A stretch of 64,000 nt of DNA from an uncultured Eubacteriales bacterium (GTDB lineage: Bacteria; Bacillota; Clostridia; UBA1381; UMGS1253), in contig CABUKE010000004.1 of assembly GCA_902492065.1 (NCBI GenBank), positions 62,001-126,000 of the forward strand, in the 5' to 3' direction. Shown in pieces: positions 50,700 through 60,273 of the stretch. The notes beneath the pieces are model-generated. The model was not told where the DNA came from. It did not search any database and was given only the letters and a program-made list of their open reading frames with translations. Positions within the stretch are counted from its first letter, which is position 1. Each line of letters starts with the position of its first letter. The position numbers and the translations under genes are program-made.

Positions 50700-50796
50700 A
50701 GACTCCTCCTTTTGCTGTTTGGACAGCATAAATGATTTATTTTATTATATGCGGATAAAAACAGAAAAGTTAAACAGAAAAAAGTGGGATTCCCTG

Positions 50797-50825
50797 TTGT
50801 TTTTGTTTTGCTTCTGTGGTAAAAT
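50797..50825 (+). promoter_or_regulatory. Promoter of rhaAB
   Basis: TTGTTT at 50797-50802 and TAAAAT at 50820-50825 are separated by 17 bases with an extended -10 (TGTGG). No catabolite-responsive element could be identified. Confidence 0.7.
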
Positions 50826-50860
50826 ACCACTAAAAGTATGAAATAGAGGAGGAAATCCAT

Positions 50861-52096
50861 TTGAGTATGTATGAAATTGCAAAACAGAGATATGCAGAGC
50901 TCGGCGTAGACACGGAACAGGCCATTGAAAAGCTCGGCAAGATTCCGGTTTCTATCCATTGCTGGCAGGGCGACGACGTGACCGGCTTTGAAAACAGCTC
51001 GGGCGAATTGACGGGCGGAATCGCCGCGACGGGGAATTATCCGGGCAAGGCGCAGACGCCGGAGCAACTGCGTGCGGATATCAAAAAGATGCTGTCGTTT
51101 ATCGGCGGGAAACACCGCCTGAGCCTGCACGCAAGTTATGCCGAAACAAACGGCAAGGCTGTAGAGCGCAATGAACTGCGCCCGGAGCACTTTGAAAACT
51201 GGGTGGCGTTTGCCAAAGAGGAAGGGCTTGGCCTCGACTTTAATCCGACGCTGTTTTCTCACCCGAAGGCGGACGGAATGACCCTCGCAAGCCTGGACGA
51301 TGGGATTCGCCAGTATTGGGTCGAGCACTGTATCGCCTGCCGTGAGATTGCAGATTACATGGGACGTGAGCTGAATAATCCGGCTGTGACGAACGTGTGG
51401 ATTCCGGACGGCATGAAGGACGTTCCGGCGGACCGCTACATCTATCGGCGCAAGCTCGAGGACTCGCTCGACAAGATTTTTGAAAAGAAAACGGAGTATA
51501 ACCTTGACGCGGTGGAGAGCAAGGTGTTTGGTATCGGTGCGGAGAGCTATACTGTCGGCTCGCATGAGTTTTATATGGGCTATGCTGTCAAGCACCAGAC
51601 GCTTCTAACACTCGACACGGGCCATTACCACCCGACCGAGTACGTGTCCGACAAAATTACGGGCGTGATTGACTTTGTACCGGGCATCCTGCTGCACACG
51701 AGCCGCCCGGTGCGCTGGGACAGCGACCATGTTGTTATCCTCGATGAGGAATTGCAGCGGCTTATGGCGGAGCTTTGCCGGCACGACCTGTTTGATAAGG
51801 TACATATCGGGCTCGACTTCTTCGACGCGAGCATCAACCGCATAGCGGCGTGGGTAATCGGAATCCGCAATACGCAGAAGGCGCTTTTGATGGGCCTGCT
51901 GGAGCCGGTAAAGGCGCTGTTCGACGCGGAGTACAGCGGCGACTATACGAAACGCCTCGCGCTGATGGAGGAACTTAAAACAATGCCGTGGGGCGCTGTC
52001 TGGGATGAATTTTTGGAGCGGAACGGCGTTGCGAGCGGCTTTGGCTGGCTTGACGAGGTAAAGCAGTACGAGAAAGACGTACTTTTTAAGCGATAA
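50861..52096 (+). CDS. rhaA: L-rhamnose isomerase
   Basis: RhaA converts L-rhamnose to L-rhamnulose, using Mn2+. It has 411 residues, a typical length. The family regions are clear: [59 protein letters not shown] and [16 protein letters not shown] with metal-binding residues. The TTG at 50861 is 8 bases after GAGGAGG; an ATG at 50867 is also in frame but further from the site. rhaB follows after 13 bases. No rhamnulose-1-phosphate aldolase is in the window. Confidence 0.96.
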   Translation: MSMYEIAKQRYAELGVDTEQAIEKLGKIPVSIHCWQGDDVTGFENSSGELTGGIAATGNYPGKAQTPEQLRADIKKMLSFIGGKHRLSLHASYAETNGKAVERNELRPEHFENWVAFAKEEGLGLDFNPTLFSHPKADGMTLASLDDGIRQYWVEHCIACREIADYMGRELNNPAVTNVWIPDGMKDVPADRYIYRRKLEDSLDKIFEKKTEYNLDAVESKVFGIGAESYTVGSHEFYMGYAVKHQTLLTLDTGHYHPTEYVSDKITGVIDFVPGILLHTSRPVRWDSDHVVILDEELQRLMAELCRHDLFDKVHIGLDFFDASINRIAAWVIGIRNTQKALLMGLLEPVKALFDAEYSGDYTKRLALMEELKTMPWGAVWDEFLERNGVASGFGWLDEVKQYEKDVLFKR

Positions 52097-52109
52097 GGGG
52101 GCTGCGGCA

Positions 52110-53570
52110 ATGGGAAAAAAGGTACTGGCCTTTGACTTCGGTGCGTCGAGCGGGCGCGCGGTCGTATTCGAACTGAAGGACGGCAAGCTGCTGTCGGACG
52201 AAATTCACCGCTTCGATAACGACCCGGTCATGGTGCGCGGCAGCTTTTGCTGGGACGTTCTGCGCCTGTTCCATGAGATTAAGCAGGGAATACTCAAATG
52301 CAAGAATACCGGTGCAGAAATCAGCGCAATCGGGATTGATACGTGGGGGGTTGACTACGGTCTGCTCGACAAGCAGGGGCGGCTGCTGCAAAACCCGTAC
52401 CACTACCGGGACACGCGTACGGACGCCGTTCAACTCAGTGAGGAGGAAAAGCGCGCTGTATTTGACAGCACAGGAATCCAGTTTACTTTTTTTAATACGT
52501 TGTTTCAATATATGTGCAGCGCAAAGGAGCCGGTGTTTTCCTGTGCGGAAACGGCCCTGTTCATACCGGATTTGTTCAATTACTTCTTAACCGGACAACA
52601 GCGCACTGAATATACAATTGCGTCAACAAGCCAAATGCTGAATGCAAGAAACCGGACGTTTGACGACGCGCTGCTGGCACGCTTTGGACTTACTAACAAG
52701 TTTGCGCCTATGATTCAGCCCGGCAGCATAGTGGGGCAATTGAGTGAGGAACTGTGCAGCGAGCTTGGCGTACCGCCTGTGCCCGTTGTGGCTGTTGCGT
52801 CGCACGATACGGCGTCGGCCGTTGTTGCCGCGCCGATGGATGTGCCGGAGAAGAGCCTTTACATTAGCTGCGGTACATGGCTTCTGCTTGGCGCGGAAAC
52901 GGATGAGGCAATCATCACCGAACAGAGCTATGGTTACAATTATACCAACGAGGGCGGCGTGTTCGGGAAGTACCGCTTCCTGCACAACATTATGGGGCTT
53001 TGGATTCAGCAGGAGAGCCGCCGTGCGTTGCGGCGGAGCGGCGTGGAGGTCAGCTATCAGCAGATGGAAGACGAGGCGGTTTTAGCGGAGCCATTTGCGT
53101 GCATCATCAATCCGAACGACCCGGCCTTTGAACGGCCGGGCGATATGGTGGGCCGTATCCGTGCCTTTGCGGAGCGGACAGGCCAGACGGTTCCGCAGAC
53201 GGTCGGCGCGCTCAACCGTACGATTATGGAAAGCCTCGCGCTCGAGTGCGCAAAGTCGGTCAAGGAGATTGCGCAAATGCTTCCGGAAGTGCCGGACACG
53301 ATTCACATGGTCGGCGGCGGGATCAAGAACGATATTCTGTGCCGCTTTATTGCAAATGCGACGGGTATGCGCGTTGTAGCCGGTCCGGTCGAGGCGACGA
53401 GCATCGGCAATGCACTGATGCAGTACGTTGCACTCGGCGAAATGGAAACATTGGAGCAGGCGCGCGCAGTTGTAAAGGCTTCATACGATTTGAAAGAATA
53501 TCTGCCCGAAAATGCAGCTGCATGGGAGGAAGCGTACCACCGGTATTTGGAGATATGCAAAACCGAATAA
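52110..53570 (+). CDS. rhaB: Rhamnulokinase
   Basis: RhaB phosphorylates L-rhamnulose to rhamnulose-1-phosphate. It has 486 residues and the FGGY kinase fold: VLAFDFGASSGRAVVFEL (N-terminal phosphate loop), IGIDTWGVDYGLLDKQG, SHDTASAVVAAP, and IHMVGGGIKNDILCRFIANATG. It forms a two-gene operon with rhaA, closed by a terminator. Where the aldolase and transporter are located is not visible. Confidence 0.96.
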   Translation: MGKKVLAFDFGASSGRAVVFELKDGKLLSDEIHRFDNDPVMVRGSFCWDVLRLFHEIKQGILKCKNTGAEISAIGIDTWGVDYGLLDKQGRLLQNPYHYRDTRTDAVQLSEEEKRAVFDSTGIQFTFFNTLFQYMCSAKEPVFSCAETALFIPDLFNYFLTGQQRTEYTIASTSQMLNARNRTFDDALLARFGLTNKFAPMIQPGSIVGQLSEELCSELGVPPVPVVAVASHDTASAVVAAPMDVPEKSLYISCGTWLLLGAETDEAIITEQSYGYNYTNEGGVFGKYRFLHNIMGLWIQQESRRALRRSGVEVSYQQMEDEAVLAEPFACIINPNDPAFERPGDMVGRIRAFAERTGQTVPQTVGALNRTIMESLALECAKSVKEIAQMLPEVPDTIHMVGGGIKNDILCRFIANATGMRVVAGPVEATSIGNALMQYVALGEMETLEQARAVVKASYDLKEYLPENAAAWEEAYHRYLEICKTE

Positions 53571-53590
53571 TTTCACATAGAACATAACAT

Positions 53591-53633
53591 AAAACGCACC
53601 TGAGGTACAGAAAAGTACAAGGGTGTGTTTTTT
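53591..53633 (+). terminator. Terminator of rhaAB
   Basis: AAAACGCACCT pairs with AGGGTGTGTTTT with an inner GTAC/GTAC stem, followed by TTTTAT. Confidence 0.75.
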
Positions 53634-53778
53634 ATATGCCAAGCAGTAATCACCAAACGAATAATAAGCAAGTGCAATACAACAATCGTATACTATAATT
53701 TATTAGATTGCAAAAATATATTGACGGATTGTGTATCGCATTTGCAAAATTCATTACAATAATAGTGAGGTGATTCTA

Positions 53779-54030
53779 ATGTCTGGGGCTTTGAAAATTT
53801 CTAAAAACAATGAGTTCCGTTATATCCAGCTAGGGCTTAACATTGCCTATTTTCGCAAAATTGCAGGCATGACCCAGGAGGAGCTTGCTGAACAGAGCGG
53901 CCTGAGCCGGACATATATCAGCTCAATTGAGGCACCGAACATGATTAAGACAATCTCGCTCGAGGCGTTGTTTAAAATCGCCGATTCGCTTAAGGTGGAG
54001 CCCGGCAAGCTGCTCGAATTTCGTATATAA
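53779..54030 (+). CDS. XRE-family HTH transcriptional regulator
   Basis: 83 residues consisting of one Cro/C1-type helix-turn-helix (LGLNIAYFRKIAGMTQEELAEQSGLSRTYISSIEAPNMIKTISLEALFKIADSLKVEPGKLLEF). It has no sensor domain. The ATG at 53779 is 7 bases from GAGGTGA. A weak promoter (TTGACG at 53721 and CAAAAT, 18 bases apart) lies upstream. It is monocistronic. The target is unknown, and such short XRE proteins often act as simple autorepressors. Confidence 0.88.
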   Translation: MSGALKISKNNEFRYIQLGLNIAYFRKIAGMTQEELAEQSGLSRTYISSIEAPNMIKTISLEALFKIADSLKVEPGKLLEFRI

Positions 54031-54063
54031 GAGAGGCCGCGTTATGAGCGGCCTCTCTTTTTT
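54031..54063. terminator. Terminator shared by the XRE and rnr genes
   Basis: GAGAGGCCGC (54031-54040) and GCGGCCTCTC (54048-54057), followed by TTTTTT, form a hairpin between convergent genes. The rnr stop codon (54042-54044) and its last codons are part of this hairpin. Confidence 0.88.
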
Positions 54064-56300
54064 GACTTCTTCTTTACATAGGACTTAAATTGTTTTTTTG
54101 CAGCGTCCTTCTTTTTCTTTCGCTTATAATATACTTTTTTCTTGGGGACGTTCGCCGGCGCGGCCGCATCTGCCAAGCCGAAGTCAATCCGGCGCAGACG
54201 GACATCGGTGCGCAGCAGCTTCACGCGGATTTCGTCGCCGAGTGTGTATGTCTTGTTTGTGCGTTTCCCGCGCAGGCAAAGGCGTTCTTCCTCAAACACA
54301 TAATAATCGTCTTTGAGTTCTATCATGGGGATCATCCCCTCGATACTGCTTGGCAGTTCGACGAATATGCCGAAGTCTGTGACGGAGGATATAACCGCGT
54401 CGAATTCCTCACCGATGAACTGCTCCATATAGGCGCATTCATACAGCTTATCAGCCGCACGCTCGGCTTCCACCGCGCGGACCTCTGCTTCGCTCGACTG
54501 AATTGCCGCACTGTCCACAAACCCTTTCAAATACGTTTCCCGCTTATTTGTAAGCCCTTTCTGGATTTTTTCTTTTAAAATCCGGTGAATTACCAAATCC
54601 GGATATCGGCGGATCGGGGAGGTAAAGTGGCAGTAATCGGTCGATGCGAGTCCAAAATGGCCAAGATTTTCCGGACTATAGCGCGCCTTCATCATAGAGC
54701 GCAGGCACAAAACGCCGATCGGGGCCTCCTGCGGCGTGCCTTTGATAGAGGTTACGATTCGCTGGATGTCCACGGGCTTGACGTTGGATGGGTCCTCCAT
54801 ATGGAACGGAATGCCGAACACGTGCAGGCACTTTTGCAGCGTTTCAAGCTTTTCGAGGCTTGGCCGCTCGTGGACGCGGTACACAAACGGCAGATTTTTT
54901 TCCTGTGCGTACCTTGCCACGGTTTCGTTTGCCAGAAGCATAAACTGCTCGACGATTTCGTTGGCAATTCCAGTTGGGTACGGCTTCACGTCATATACGT
55001 TTCCGTCTGCGTCAAGCACAATCTTTGGCTCCGGAAAGTTGAAGTCAATTGCGCCGCGCGCGCTGCGTCGGTTTTTCAGCAGGAGAGCCAGCTCCTTCAT
55101 GGTCTTGAGGTCGTCGGCAATGTCTTTATACTTGAGCGCGAGGGCCGCGTCGCCTTCCAAAATCGACGTTACATCCGTATAGGTCATGCGCCGTTTGGAA
55201 CGGATTACGCCCCGCTCAATTTTATAATCCGATACGGAACCGTCCGGCTGAACGTGCATGGTCGCGGACATGGTGAGCCGGTCCACGTCGGGGTTTAAGC
55301 TGCAAATCCCGTTTGACAGCTCGCGCGGGAGCATGGGGATAACGCGGTCCGGGAGATATACGCTGGTCGCGCGCTCGTACGCGTCGAGGTCAATTGCCGT
55401 ATTTTCGCCGACATAGTGCGTGACATCTGCAATATGGACATACAGCAGGTAGGAGCCGTCTGCCTGCTTTTTGACGCAGATTGCGTCGTCGAGATCGCGC
55501 GCGTCCTCTCCGTCAATGGTGATAATATTGTCGCCGCGGAAGTCGGTGCGCCCCTCCATCTCGGCGGGGAGCACTGCGCTGTCCGTCGCCTGCGCCTGCC
55601 GCAGAGCAGCGGGCGAGAATGCCTCCGGAATCTTGTTCTCGCGTACAATACAGGTCGTAAGCGCGTGCAGACTGTCCTCTGCGCCGAGCACTTCCTCGAT
55701 GCAGACTTTCATGGTATGGTCTTTGTCCGGAAAACGGACAATTTTTGCAATGACTTTTTGCCCGTCGTGCGTCGGCGCGCTCTCGCGTGTGATACCGGCT
55801 GTCTGATTCGGCGTGTTGTCCGGAATAAAAACCAACCTGCCGTTCTGCTTTCGGACGGTTCCGGTCAGTTCTTCGGCTGCACGCCGGATAATTTTTGTAA
55901 CGACACCTTCCCTGCTTTTGCGTTTGGCAGGCTTGTCACGCGTAACTTTGACGGCGACGGTGTCGCCGTCGAGCGCATAGCCGATCCCTTTGCGGTCAAT
56001 AAAGATATCTTCTTCCTTTTCCTCCGCACCGGCATTCTCCGCCTCAAGCGGCACGACAAAGGCGTTTCCGCCCTTTGTCATGCGCAGCGTGCCATAAACT
56101 GCCTTCGGTGCGTCAGCCTTGCGGAGCCGTCCTTTTTTGTTTTGGGCCAGTTTCCCCTCAGAGAGCAGCTCGCCGATGAGTGCGTTAAACGCACCGTAGT
56201 CGCATTTTGGCACGTCGAGCGTGATACAAAGCTCCTGCTTTGTAAGCGGCTTATAGCCGTCATGGCAAATATATGCATAAATTTTTTCTTTTCTCGTCAT
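54042..56300 (-). CDS. rnr: Ribonuclease R
   Basis: RNase R is a 3'-5' processive exoribonuclease that degrades structured RNA and acts with trans-translation. It has 752 residues. An N-terminal winged-helix region and cold-shock domains (GVVTKIIRRAAEELTGTVRKQNGRLVFIPD) precede the RNB core with the catalytic Asp cluster (TIDGEDARDLDDAICVKK) and HYCHFTSPIRRYPDLVIHR. A C-terminal S1 domain (GEEFDAVISSVTDFGIFVELPSSIEGMIPM) and a Lys-rich tail end it. The ATG at 56300 is chosen (GGAG 7 bases upstream). No smpB gene is adjacent in the window. Confidence 0.95.
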   Translation of the reverse strand: MTRKEKIYAYICHDGYKPLTKQELCITLDVPKCDYGAFNALIGELLSEGKLAQNKKGRLRKADAPKAVYGTLRMTKGGNAFVVPLEAENAGAEEKEEDIFIDRKGIGYALDGDTVAVKVTRDKPAKRKSREGVVTKIIRRAAEELTGTVRKQNGRLVFIPDNTPNQTAGITRESAPTHDGQKVIAKIVRFPDKDHTMKVCIEEVLGAEDSLHALTTCIVRENKIPEAFSPAALRQAQATDSAVLPAEMEGRTDFRGDNIITIDGEDARDLDDAICVKKQADGSYLLYVHIADVTHYVGENTAIDLDAYERATSVYLPDRVIPMLPRELSNGICSLNPDVDRLTMSATMHVQPDGSVSDYKIERGVIRSKRRMTYTDVTSILEGDAALALKYKDIADDLKTMKELALLLKNRRSARGAIDFNFPEPKIVLDADGNVYDVKPYPTGIANEIVEQFMLLANETVARYAQEKNLPFVYRVHERPSLEKLETLQKCLHVFGIPFHMEDPSNVKPVDIQRIVTSIKGTPQEAPIGVLCLRSMMKARYSPENLGHFGLASTDYCHFTSPIRRYPDLVIHRILKEKIQKGLTNKRETYLKGFVDSAAIQSSEAEVRAVEAERAADKLYECAYMEQFIGEEFDAVISSVTDFGIFVELPSSIEGMIPMIELKDDYYVFEEERLCLRGKRTNKTYTLGDEIRVKLLRTDVRLRRIDFGLADAAAPANVPKKKVYYKRKKKKDAAKKQFKSYVKKKSKKRGRS

Positions 56301-56602
56301 AGTAAACTCCATTCTGAATTGTTTCCATAATTATTATTTTACAGTTTCTGCAATAGTATACTTGTGCTTTGTATATCCAGTATAGCATAACCAGAAAAAT
56401 ATGCAATGTTCTATATAAAAAGTTTACATGTTTGGGAATTTTTCAAAAAAGACGAAAAAATCAAAAAAAATTTTGCAATTTAAAAAAAAGAATGCTATAA
56501 TAATGTATGATTGTATTTTTATGTGCATTTTCAGAAGAATGAATCTTGCTTTATATGATAATAGATGCGGTTTGCTTGGTGGGGAAGAAAGGGTGAATAG
56601 GC

Positions 56603-57865
56603 TTGGATAAGCTTGTGATACATGGCGGGAACGCGCTGCACGGCGAGGTAGTAATCAGCGGCGCAAAGAACGCGGCCGTTGCCGTGCTTCCTGCGGCGTT
56701 GCTTGTTGACGGGAAGTGCAGGCTGGAGAACATACCAAAGGTAAAAGATGTTTTGCTCCTCTGTGACATTATGATAGAGCTTGGGGCAAAGGTGGAATAT
56801 CAGGACGACGGTGCAATTGAAATTGATGCGTCTAATCTTACGTATCACAGCGCGCCGTACGAACTCGTTGGAAAGATGCGCGCGTCGTATTATCTGATTG
56901 GCGCGCTTTTGGGCCGGTTTCATAAGGCGGAGGTCGCCATGCCGGGCGGGTGCGACCTGGGACCGCGGCCCATTGACCAGCACTGCAAGGGGTTTGAGGC
57001 GCTTGGCGCTGTGACGCGTGTGGCAAATGGGATTATTTATGCTGAGGCGGAGAAGCTGACCGGCGGGCATGTATACCTTGATGTTGTAAGCGTAGGCGCG
57101 ACTATGAACATCATGCTTGCGGCGGTGCTTGCGGAAGGGACAACGACGATTGAGAATGCGGCAAAGGAACCGCATATCGTTGATTTGGCGAACTTTTTGA
57201 ATGTGATGGGCGCCAATATTAAGGGTGCAGGAACGGATATTATCCGAATCAAGGGTGTCAACAGTCTGCACGGTGGAACGTACTCGATTATTCCCGACCA
57301 GATTGAGGCGGGGACGTTCATGGTCGCCGCTGCGGCGAGCCGCGGGGATGTGCTGATTAAAAACGTCATCCCGAAGCATTTGGAGTCGATTACGTCCAAG
57401 CTGATTGAGATGGGCGTTACTGTGGAAGAATTTGACGACAGCGTGCGCGTATCCTGCCCGCCGGAGCAGAAGCTGCACAGTGCGTCGGTTAAAACGCTGC
57501 CCTATCCGGGTTTTCCGACGGATATGCAGCCGCAGATTGTGGTTCTTTTGTCCGTAACAGAGGGGACAAGCATGATCTCCGAAACGATTTGGGACAGCCG
57601 GTTCCAGTATGTGGACGAGCTGAAGCGCATGGGCGCAAATATCAAAGTGGACGGCCGGGTAGCGGTGATTGAAGGGGTCGACCATCTGACGGGCGCACCG
57701 GTCAAGTCGACGGATTTGCGCGCCGGTGCCGGGATGGTGATTGCGGCGCTGATTGCACGCGGTGCGACGGAGATTTCCGCGCTTCACCACATTGACCGTG
57801 GCTACGAGGACATGGAAGGGAAGTTCCGCGCGCTTGGCGCGGACATTGTCCGGGTGAGTGAATAG
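56603..57865 (+). CDS. murA: UDP-N-acetylglucosamine 1-carboxyvinyltransferase (first copy)
   Basis: MurA catalyses the first committed step of peptidoglycan synthesis, adding enolpyruvyl from PEP to UDP-GlcNAc. It has 420 residues. The active-site loop [19 protein letters not shown] contains the catalytic Cys (target of fosfomycin), and [17 protein letters not shown] holds the conserved Lys/Asn. [14 protein letters not shown] includes the catalytic Asp. The start is TTG at 56603 with GGGTGA upstream. It is co-directional with walJ (51 bases) and rlmH. A second MurA lies at 62250-63497. Confidence 0.96.
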   Translation: MDKLVIHGGNALHGEVVISGAKNAAVAVLPAALLVDGKCRLENIPKVKDVLLLCDIMIELGAKVEYQDDGAIEIDASNLTYHSAPYELVGKMRASYYLIGALLGRFHKAEVAMPGGCDLGPRPIDQHCKGFEALGAVTRVANGIIYAEAEKLTGGHVYLDVVSVGATMNIMLAAVLAEGTTTIENAAKEPHIVDLANFLNVMGANIKGAGTDIIRIKGVNSLHGGTYSIIPDQIEAGTFMVAAAASRGDVLIKNVIPKHLESITSKLIEMGVTVEEFDDSVRVSCPPEQKLHSASVKTLPYPGFPTDMQPQIVVLLSVTEGTSMISETIWDSRFQYVDELKRMGANIKVDGRVAVIEGVDHLTGAPVKSTDLRAGAGMVIAALIARGATEISALHHIDRGYEDMEGKFRALGADIVRVSE

Positions 57866-57916
57866 AAGGCCGGGAGGAGGAGTCCTCCCTTTTTTGCAGG
57901 CGAGAGGGGCAGCGCG

Positions 57917-58702
57917 ATGATAAAATTTTGTTCGCTTGTGAGCAGCAGCAAAGGGAATGCTGTTTTGGTTTCCAATGGAAAGACAAATATTTTGATTGAC
58001 TGCGGTATCAGCAAACGGCGTACTGCTGACGCGCTTGCGCAGGCCGGCGTGTCTCCGTGCGACCTGGATGCGATTTTAGTCACGCACGAGCATAACGACC
58101 ATATCAGCGGCGTCGGTGTGATGAGCCGCGGCTACGATATCCCGGTGTATGCAAACGAAAAGACATGGGCAGCCATGGAGGGTTCGCTCGGGCGCATGGC
58201 GGAAGAAAACAAAAAGACATTCAGTGTGGGAGAAAGCTTTGAGATAAACGGCGTAGGCATAGAATCGTTTGCTATTCCGCACGACGCGGCCTGCCCGGTC
58301 GGCTACAGCCTTTTCACAGAGGGGCTGAAGCTTTCGGTCGCAACGGATATGGGCCACATTGACGAAAGTGTGGTCGGCAGCATTTGCGGCAGCGATATTG
58401 TGCTGTTAGAGGCGAATCATGACCTTACCATGCTGCAAAATGGGCGTTACCCAGCCGCGCTGAAGCGGCGCATTTTGGGAAAATTTGGCCATTTGTCGAA
58501 CGACTTGTCTGCGCAGATTGCGGTTCGCCTGCTCAAGAGCGGCACAAGGGCGATTTTGCTTGGCCATTTGAGCGAAGAAAATAACCTGCCCGATTTGGCC
58601 TATGCCGCGGTAAAGGGTGCGTTGACCGGCGCGGGCGCGCGGCTTGAACGTGACATTCGGCTTGCCGTTGCACACCGCTATGAGCTCAGCGGTATGTTTT
58701 AA
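57917..58702 (+). CDS. walJ: MBL-fold metallohydrolase WalJ/YycJ
   Basis: 261 residues of metallo-beta-lactamase fold. The metal motif is THEHNDHISG (HxHxDH), and the start FCSLVSSSKGNAVLVSNGKTNILIDCGIS is diagnostic for YycJ/WalJ. WalJ is usually encoded with the WalRK two-component system, which regulates cell-wall hydrolysis; here walRK is not in the window. WalJ has been linked to DNA repair/replication-cell-division coordination. The rlmH gene follows after 21 bases, as in other Firmicutes. Confidence 0.92.
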   Translation: MIKFCSLVSSSKGNAVLVSNGKTNILIDCGISKRRTADALAQAGVSPCDLDAILVTHEHNDHISGVGVMSRGYDIPVYANEKTWAAMEGSLGRMAEENKKTFSVGESFEINGVGIESFAIPHDAACPVGYSLFTEGLKLSVATDMGHIDESVVGSICGSDIVLLEANHDLTMLQNGRYPAALKRRILGKFGHLSNDLSAQIAVRLLKSGTRAILLGHLSEENNLPDLAYAAVKGALTGAGARLERDIRLAVAHRYELSGMF

Positions 58703-58723
58703 CGATAGAAAGTGGAGTGTGCG

Positions 58724-59203
58724 ATGCAGATTCGGATTATTGCAGTTGGAAAACTGAAGGAGACATACTTTTCTGACGCGGTGGCAGAATATACAAAACG
58801 GCTCAGCCGCTTTGCAAAGGTTGAAACCGTCCAGCTTTCGGACCGCCGGATACCGGACCGTGCCTCGGCGGCGCAGGAACGGCAGGTGTTGGAGCAGGAG
58901 GGAAACGACATTCTTTCTAAGATTGCGCCGCAGGATTACGTGATTGCTCTTTGCGTGGAGGGGAGAAAGCTTGACTCGCCTGCCTTTGCGGAGAAGCTAT
59001 CTGCGCTTGCACTGTCCGGTAAAAGTAGCGTTACGTTTATCATCGGCGGCTCCTTGGGGCTGTCCGACGCGGTAAAGCAACGCGCGGATTTCCGGCTCAG
59101 CTTTTCCGATATGACGTTTCCACACCAATTAATGCGTGTCATTTTGCTGGAGCAGGTTTACCGTGCGTTTAAGATTTTAGCAAACGAAACCTACCATAAA
59201 TAG
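58724..59203 (+). CDS. rlmH: 23S rRNA (pseudouridine-1915-N3) methyltransferase RlmH
   Basis: 159 residues, exactly the usual length from ATG 58724. The SPOUT trefoil knot motif is FIIGGSLGLSDAVKQRADFRLSFSDMTFPHQLMRVILLEQVYRAFKILANETYHK. It methylates pseudouridine 1915 in helix 69 of 23S rRNA on assembled 70S ribosomes. An earlier in-frame ATG (58712) lacks a ribosome site, while GGAG lies 6 bases before 58724. Confidence 0.97.
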   Translation: MQIRIIAVGKLKETYFSDAVAEYTKRLSRFAKVETVQLSDRRIPDRASAAQERQVLEQEGNDILSKIAPQDYVIALCVEGRKLDSPAFAEKLSALALSGKSSVTFIIGGSLGLSDAVKQRADFRLSFSDMTFPHQLMRVILLEQVYRAFKILANETYHK

Positions 59204-59241
59204 ATGTGATAAAAACAAAAAGAAACGGGGGAGAACCGGAG

Positions 59242-59793
59242 ATGGGGAACGAGAAAGAACGGAGAATTCTGGAACAGAGTATACAAAATGCGGCTCTGTG
59301 CGCCGTCAACCGCGACTATATTGACCCGCTTACGCTCTACGGCTTTCCCGTTGAACTGAGCGGCGAGCTTGCCGCATTTTCATTTATCTACGACTTCCGT
59401 CCGGATGGGTATAAGATTGTGCGCACCTCAGATATCACGGAGGTGTTTAGTGAGGAGGCGGAGCGCTTTTTGGAGCGGATTGTACGTGCAGAGAACCCTG
59501 CGTTTGTGCCAAAGCCGGTCGGTTTTGCACTTGACAGTATGGCTGTACTGTGCGCGGACTTGAAGGAAAAGGAAACGATTGTCACGGTGGAATGTGAGGG
59601 CGGCGAGGAGACCCTGTTTCTGATTGGGCGGATTTGCCGCGTAACAAAAAAGGATATTGCAATGCGCACGTTCGACGGTATGGGCGTATGGGACACGGAG
59701 GAGGCGGTCGTGCCGCTCGGTGATATCACCTGCGTCAGTATTGGGAACGCATATGTTGAGATTCTTTCCAAGTACCTAACGGAGAGAAGGTAA
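59242..59793 (+). CDS. Conserved hypothetical protein, 183 residues
   Basis: I cannot assign this to a family. It is a soluble, acidic, mixed alpha-beta protein with no signal peptide or membrane segment. The second half (ETIVTVECEGGEETLFLIGRICRVTKKDIAMRTFDGMGVWDTEEAVVPLGDITCVSIGNAYVEILSKYL) has the strand-rich rhythm of an SH3/OB-like small-barrel domain, a guess only. The ATG at 59242 has GGAG upstream. It starts 38 bases after rlmH and may be the last gene of that operon. Confidence 0.75.
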   Translation: MGNEKERRILEQSIQNAALCAVNRDYIDPLTLYGFPVELSGELAAFSFIYDFRPDGYKIVRTSDITEVFSEEAERFLERIVRAENPAFVPKPVGFALDSMAVLCADLKEKETIVTVECEGGEETLFLIGRICRVTKKDIAMRTFDGMGVWDTEEAVVPLGDITCVSIGNAYVEILSKYLTERR

Positions 59794-59840
59794 AGAATAC
59801 ATGTATTTGGGGAGAAAAATCAGAATTTTTAAAATTTTGC

Positions 59841-59869
59841 TTGCATTTTGTTTTTGTTTGTGGTAAACT
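59841..59869 (+). promoter_or_regulatory. Promoter of rpsT
   Basis: TTGCAT at 59841-59846 and TAAACT at 59864-59869 are separated by 17 bases with TGTGG before the -10, closely resembling the rplS promoter. Confidence 0.75.
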
Positions 59870-59908
59870 ATGTTAAGTAATTTGATGCTATGGGTGGAGG
59901 TGAACAGA

Positions 59909-60175
59909 TTGCCGAATATTAAGTCAGCGAAAAAGAGAGTAAAGGTTATTGAAACAAAGACGTTGCGGAACCAGATGGTGAAGTCCGCGCTCAAAACGCA
60001 GATCAAGAAGTTTGAGGCAGCTGCTGCGGCAGGGGATAAGGCTGTTGCGTCGGAGGCTTTTAACATAACGGTGAAAAAGATCGACCAGGCGGCTGCAAAG
60101 GGTATTTTGAAGAAGAATACGGCAGCTCGTAAGAAGTCGAAGCTTGCGCTCAAGCTCAACCGGGTTGGCGCGTAA
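59909..60175 (+). CDS. rpsT: 30S ribosomal protein S20
   Basis: 88 residues, all helical and very basic, with the standard start PNIKSAKKRVKVIETKTLRNQMVKSALKT. The start codon is TTG at 59909, with a perfect GGAGGTGA 6 bases upstream; an ATG would need a non-conserved extension. A noncanonical start on rpsT is also known in E. coli (UUG), where it is linked to autoregulation. A terminator follows. Confidence 0.96.
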   Translation: MPNIKSAKKRVKVIETKTLRNQMVKSALKTQIKKFEAAAAAGDKAVASEAFNITVKKIDQAAAKGILKKNTAARKKSKLALKLNRVGA

Positions 60176-60218
60176 TTGCGTGCCTGCTACGGAACAGTTG
60201 TATAACATGGTACAGATT

Positions 60219-60246
60219 GGCGTCGCGTTTTGCGGCGTCCTTTTTG
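60219..60246 (+). terminator. Terminator of rpsT
   Basis: GGCGTCGC (60219-60226) pairs with GCGGCGTC (60232-60239) with two G-U pairs, followed by CTTTTTG. Confidence 0.75.
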
Positions 60247-60273
60247 TATCTGGATTATTGGGGAGGCGGCAGT

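Noticed and set aside
56531..57790. Open frame of about 420 codons on the minus strand
   Set aside because: It is antisense to murA and carries no motif.
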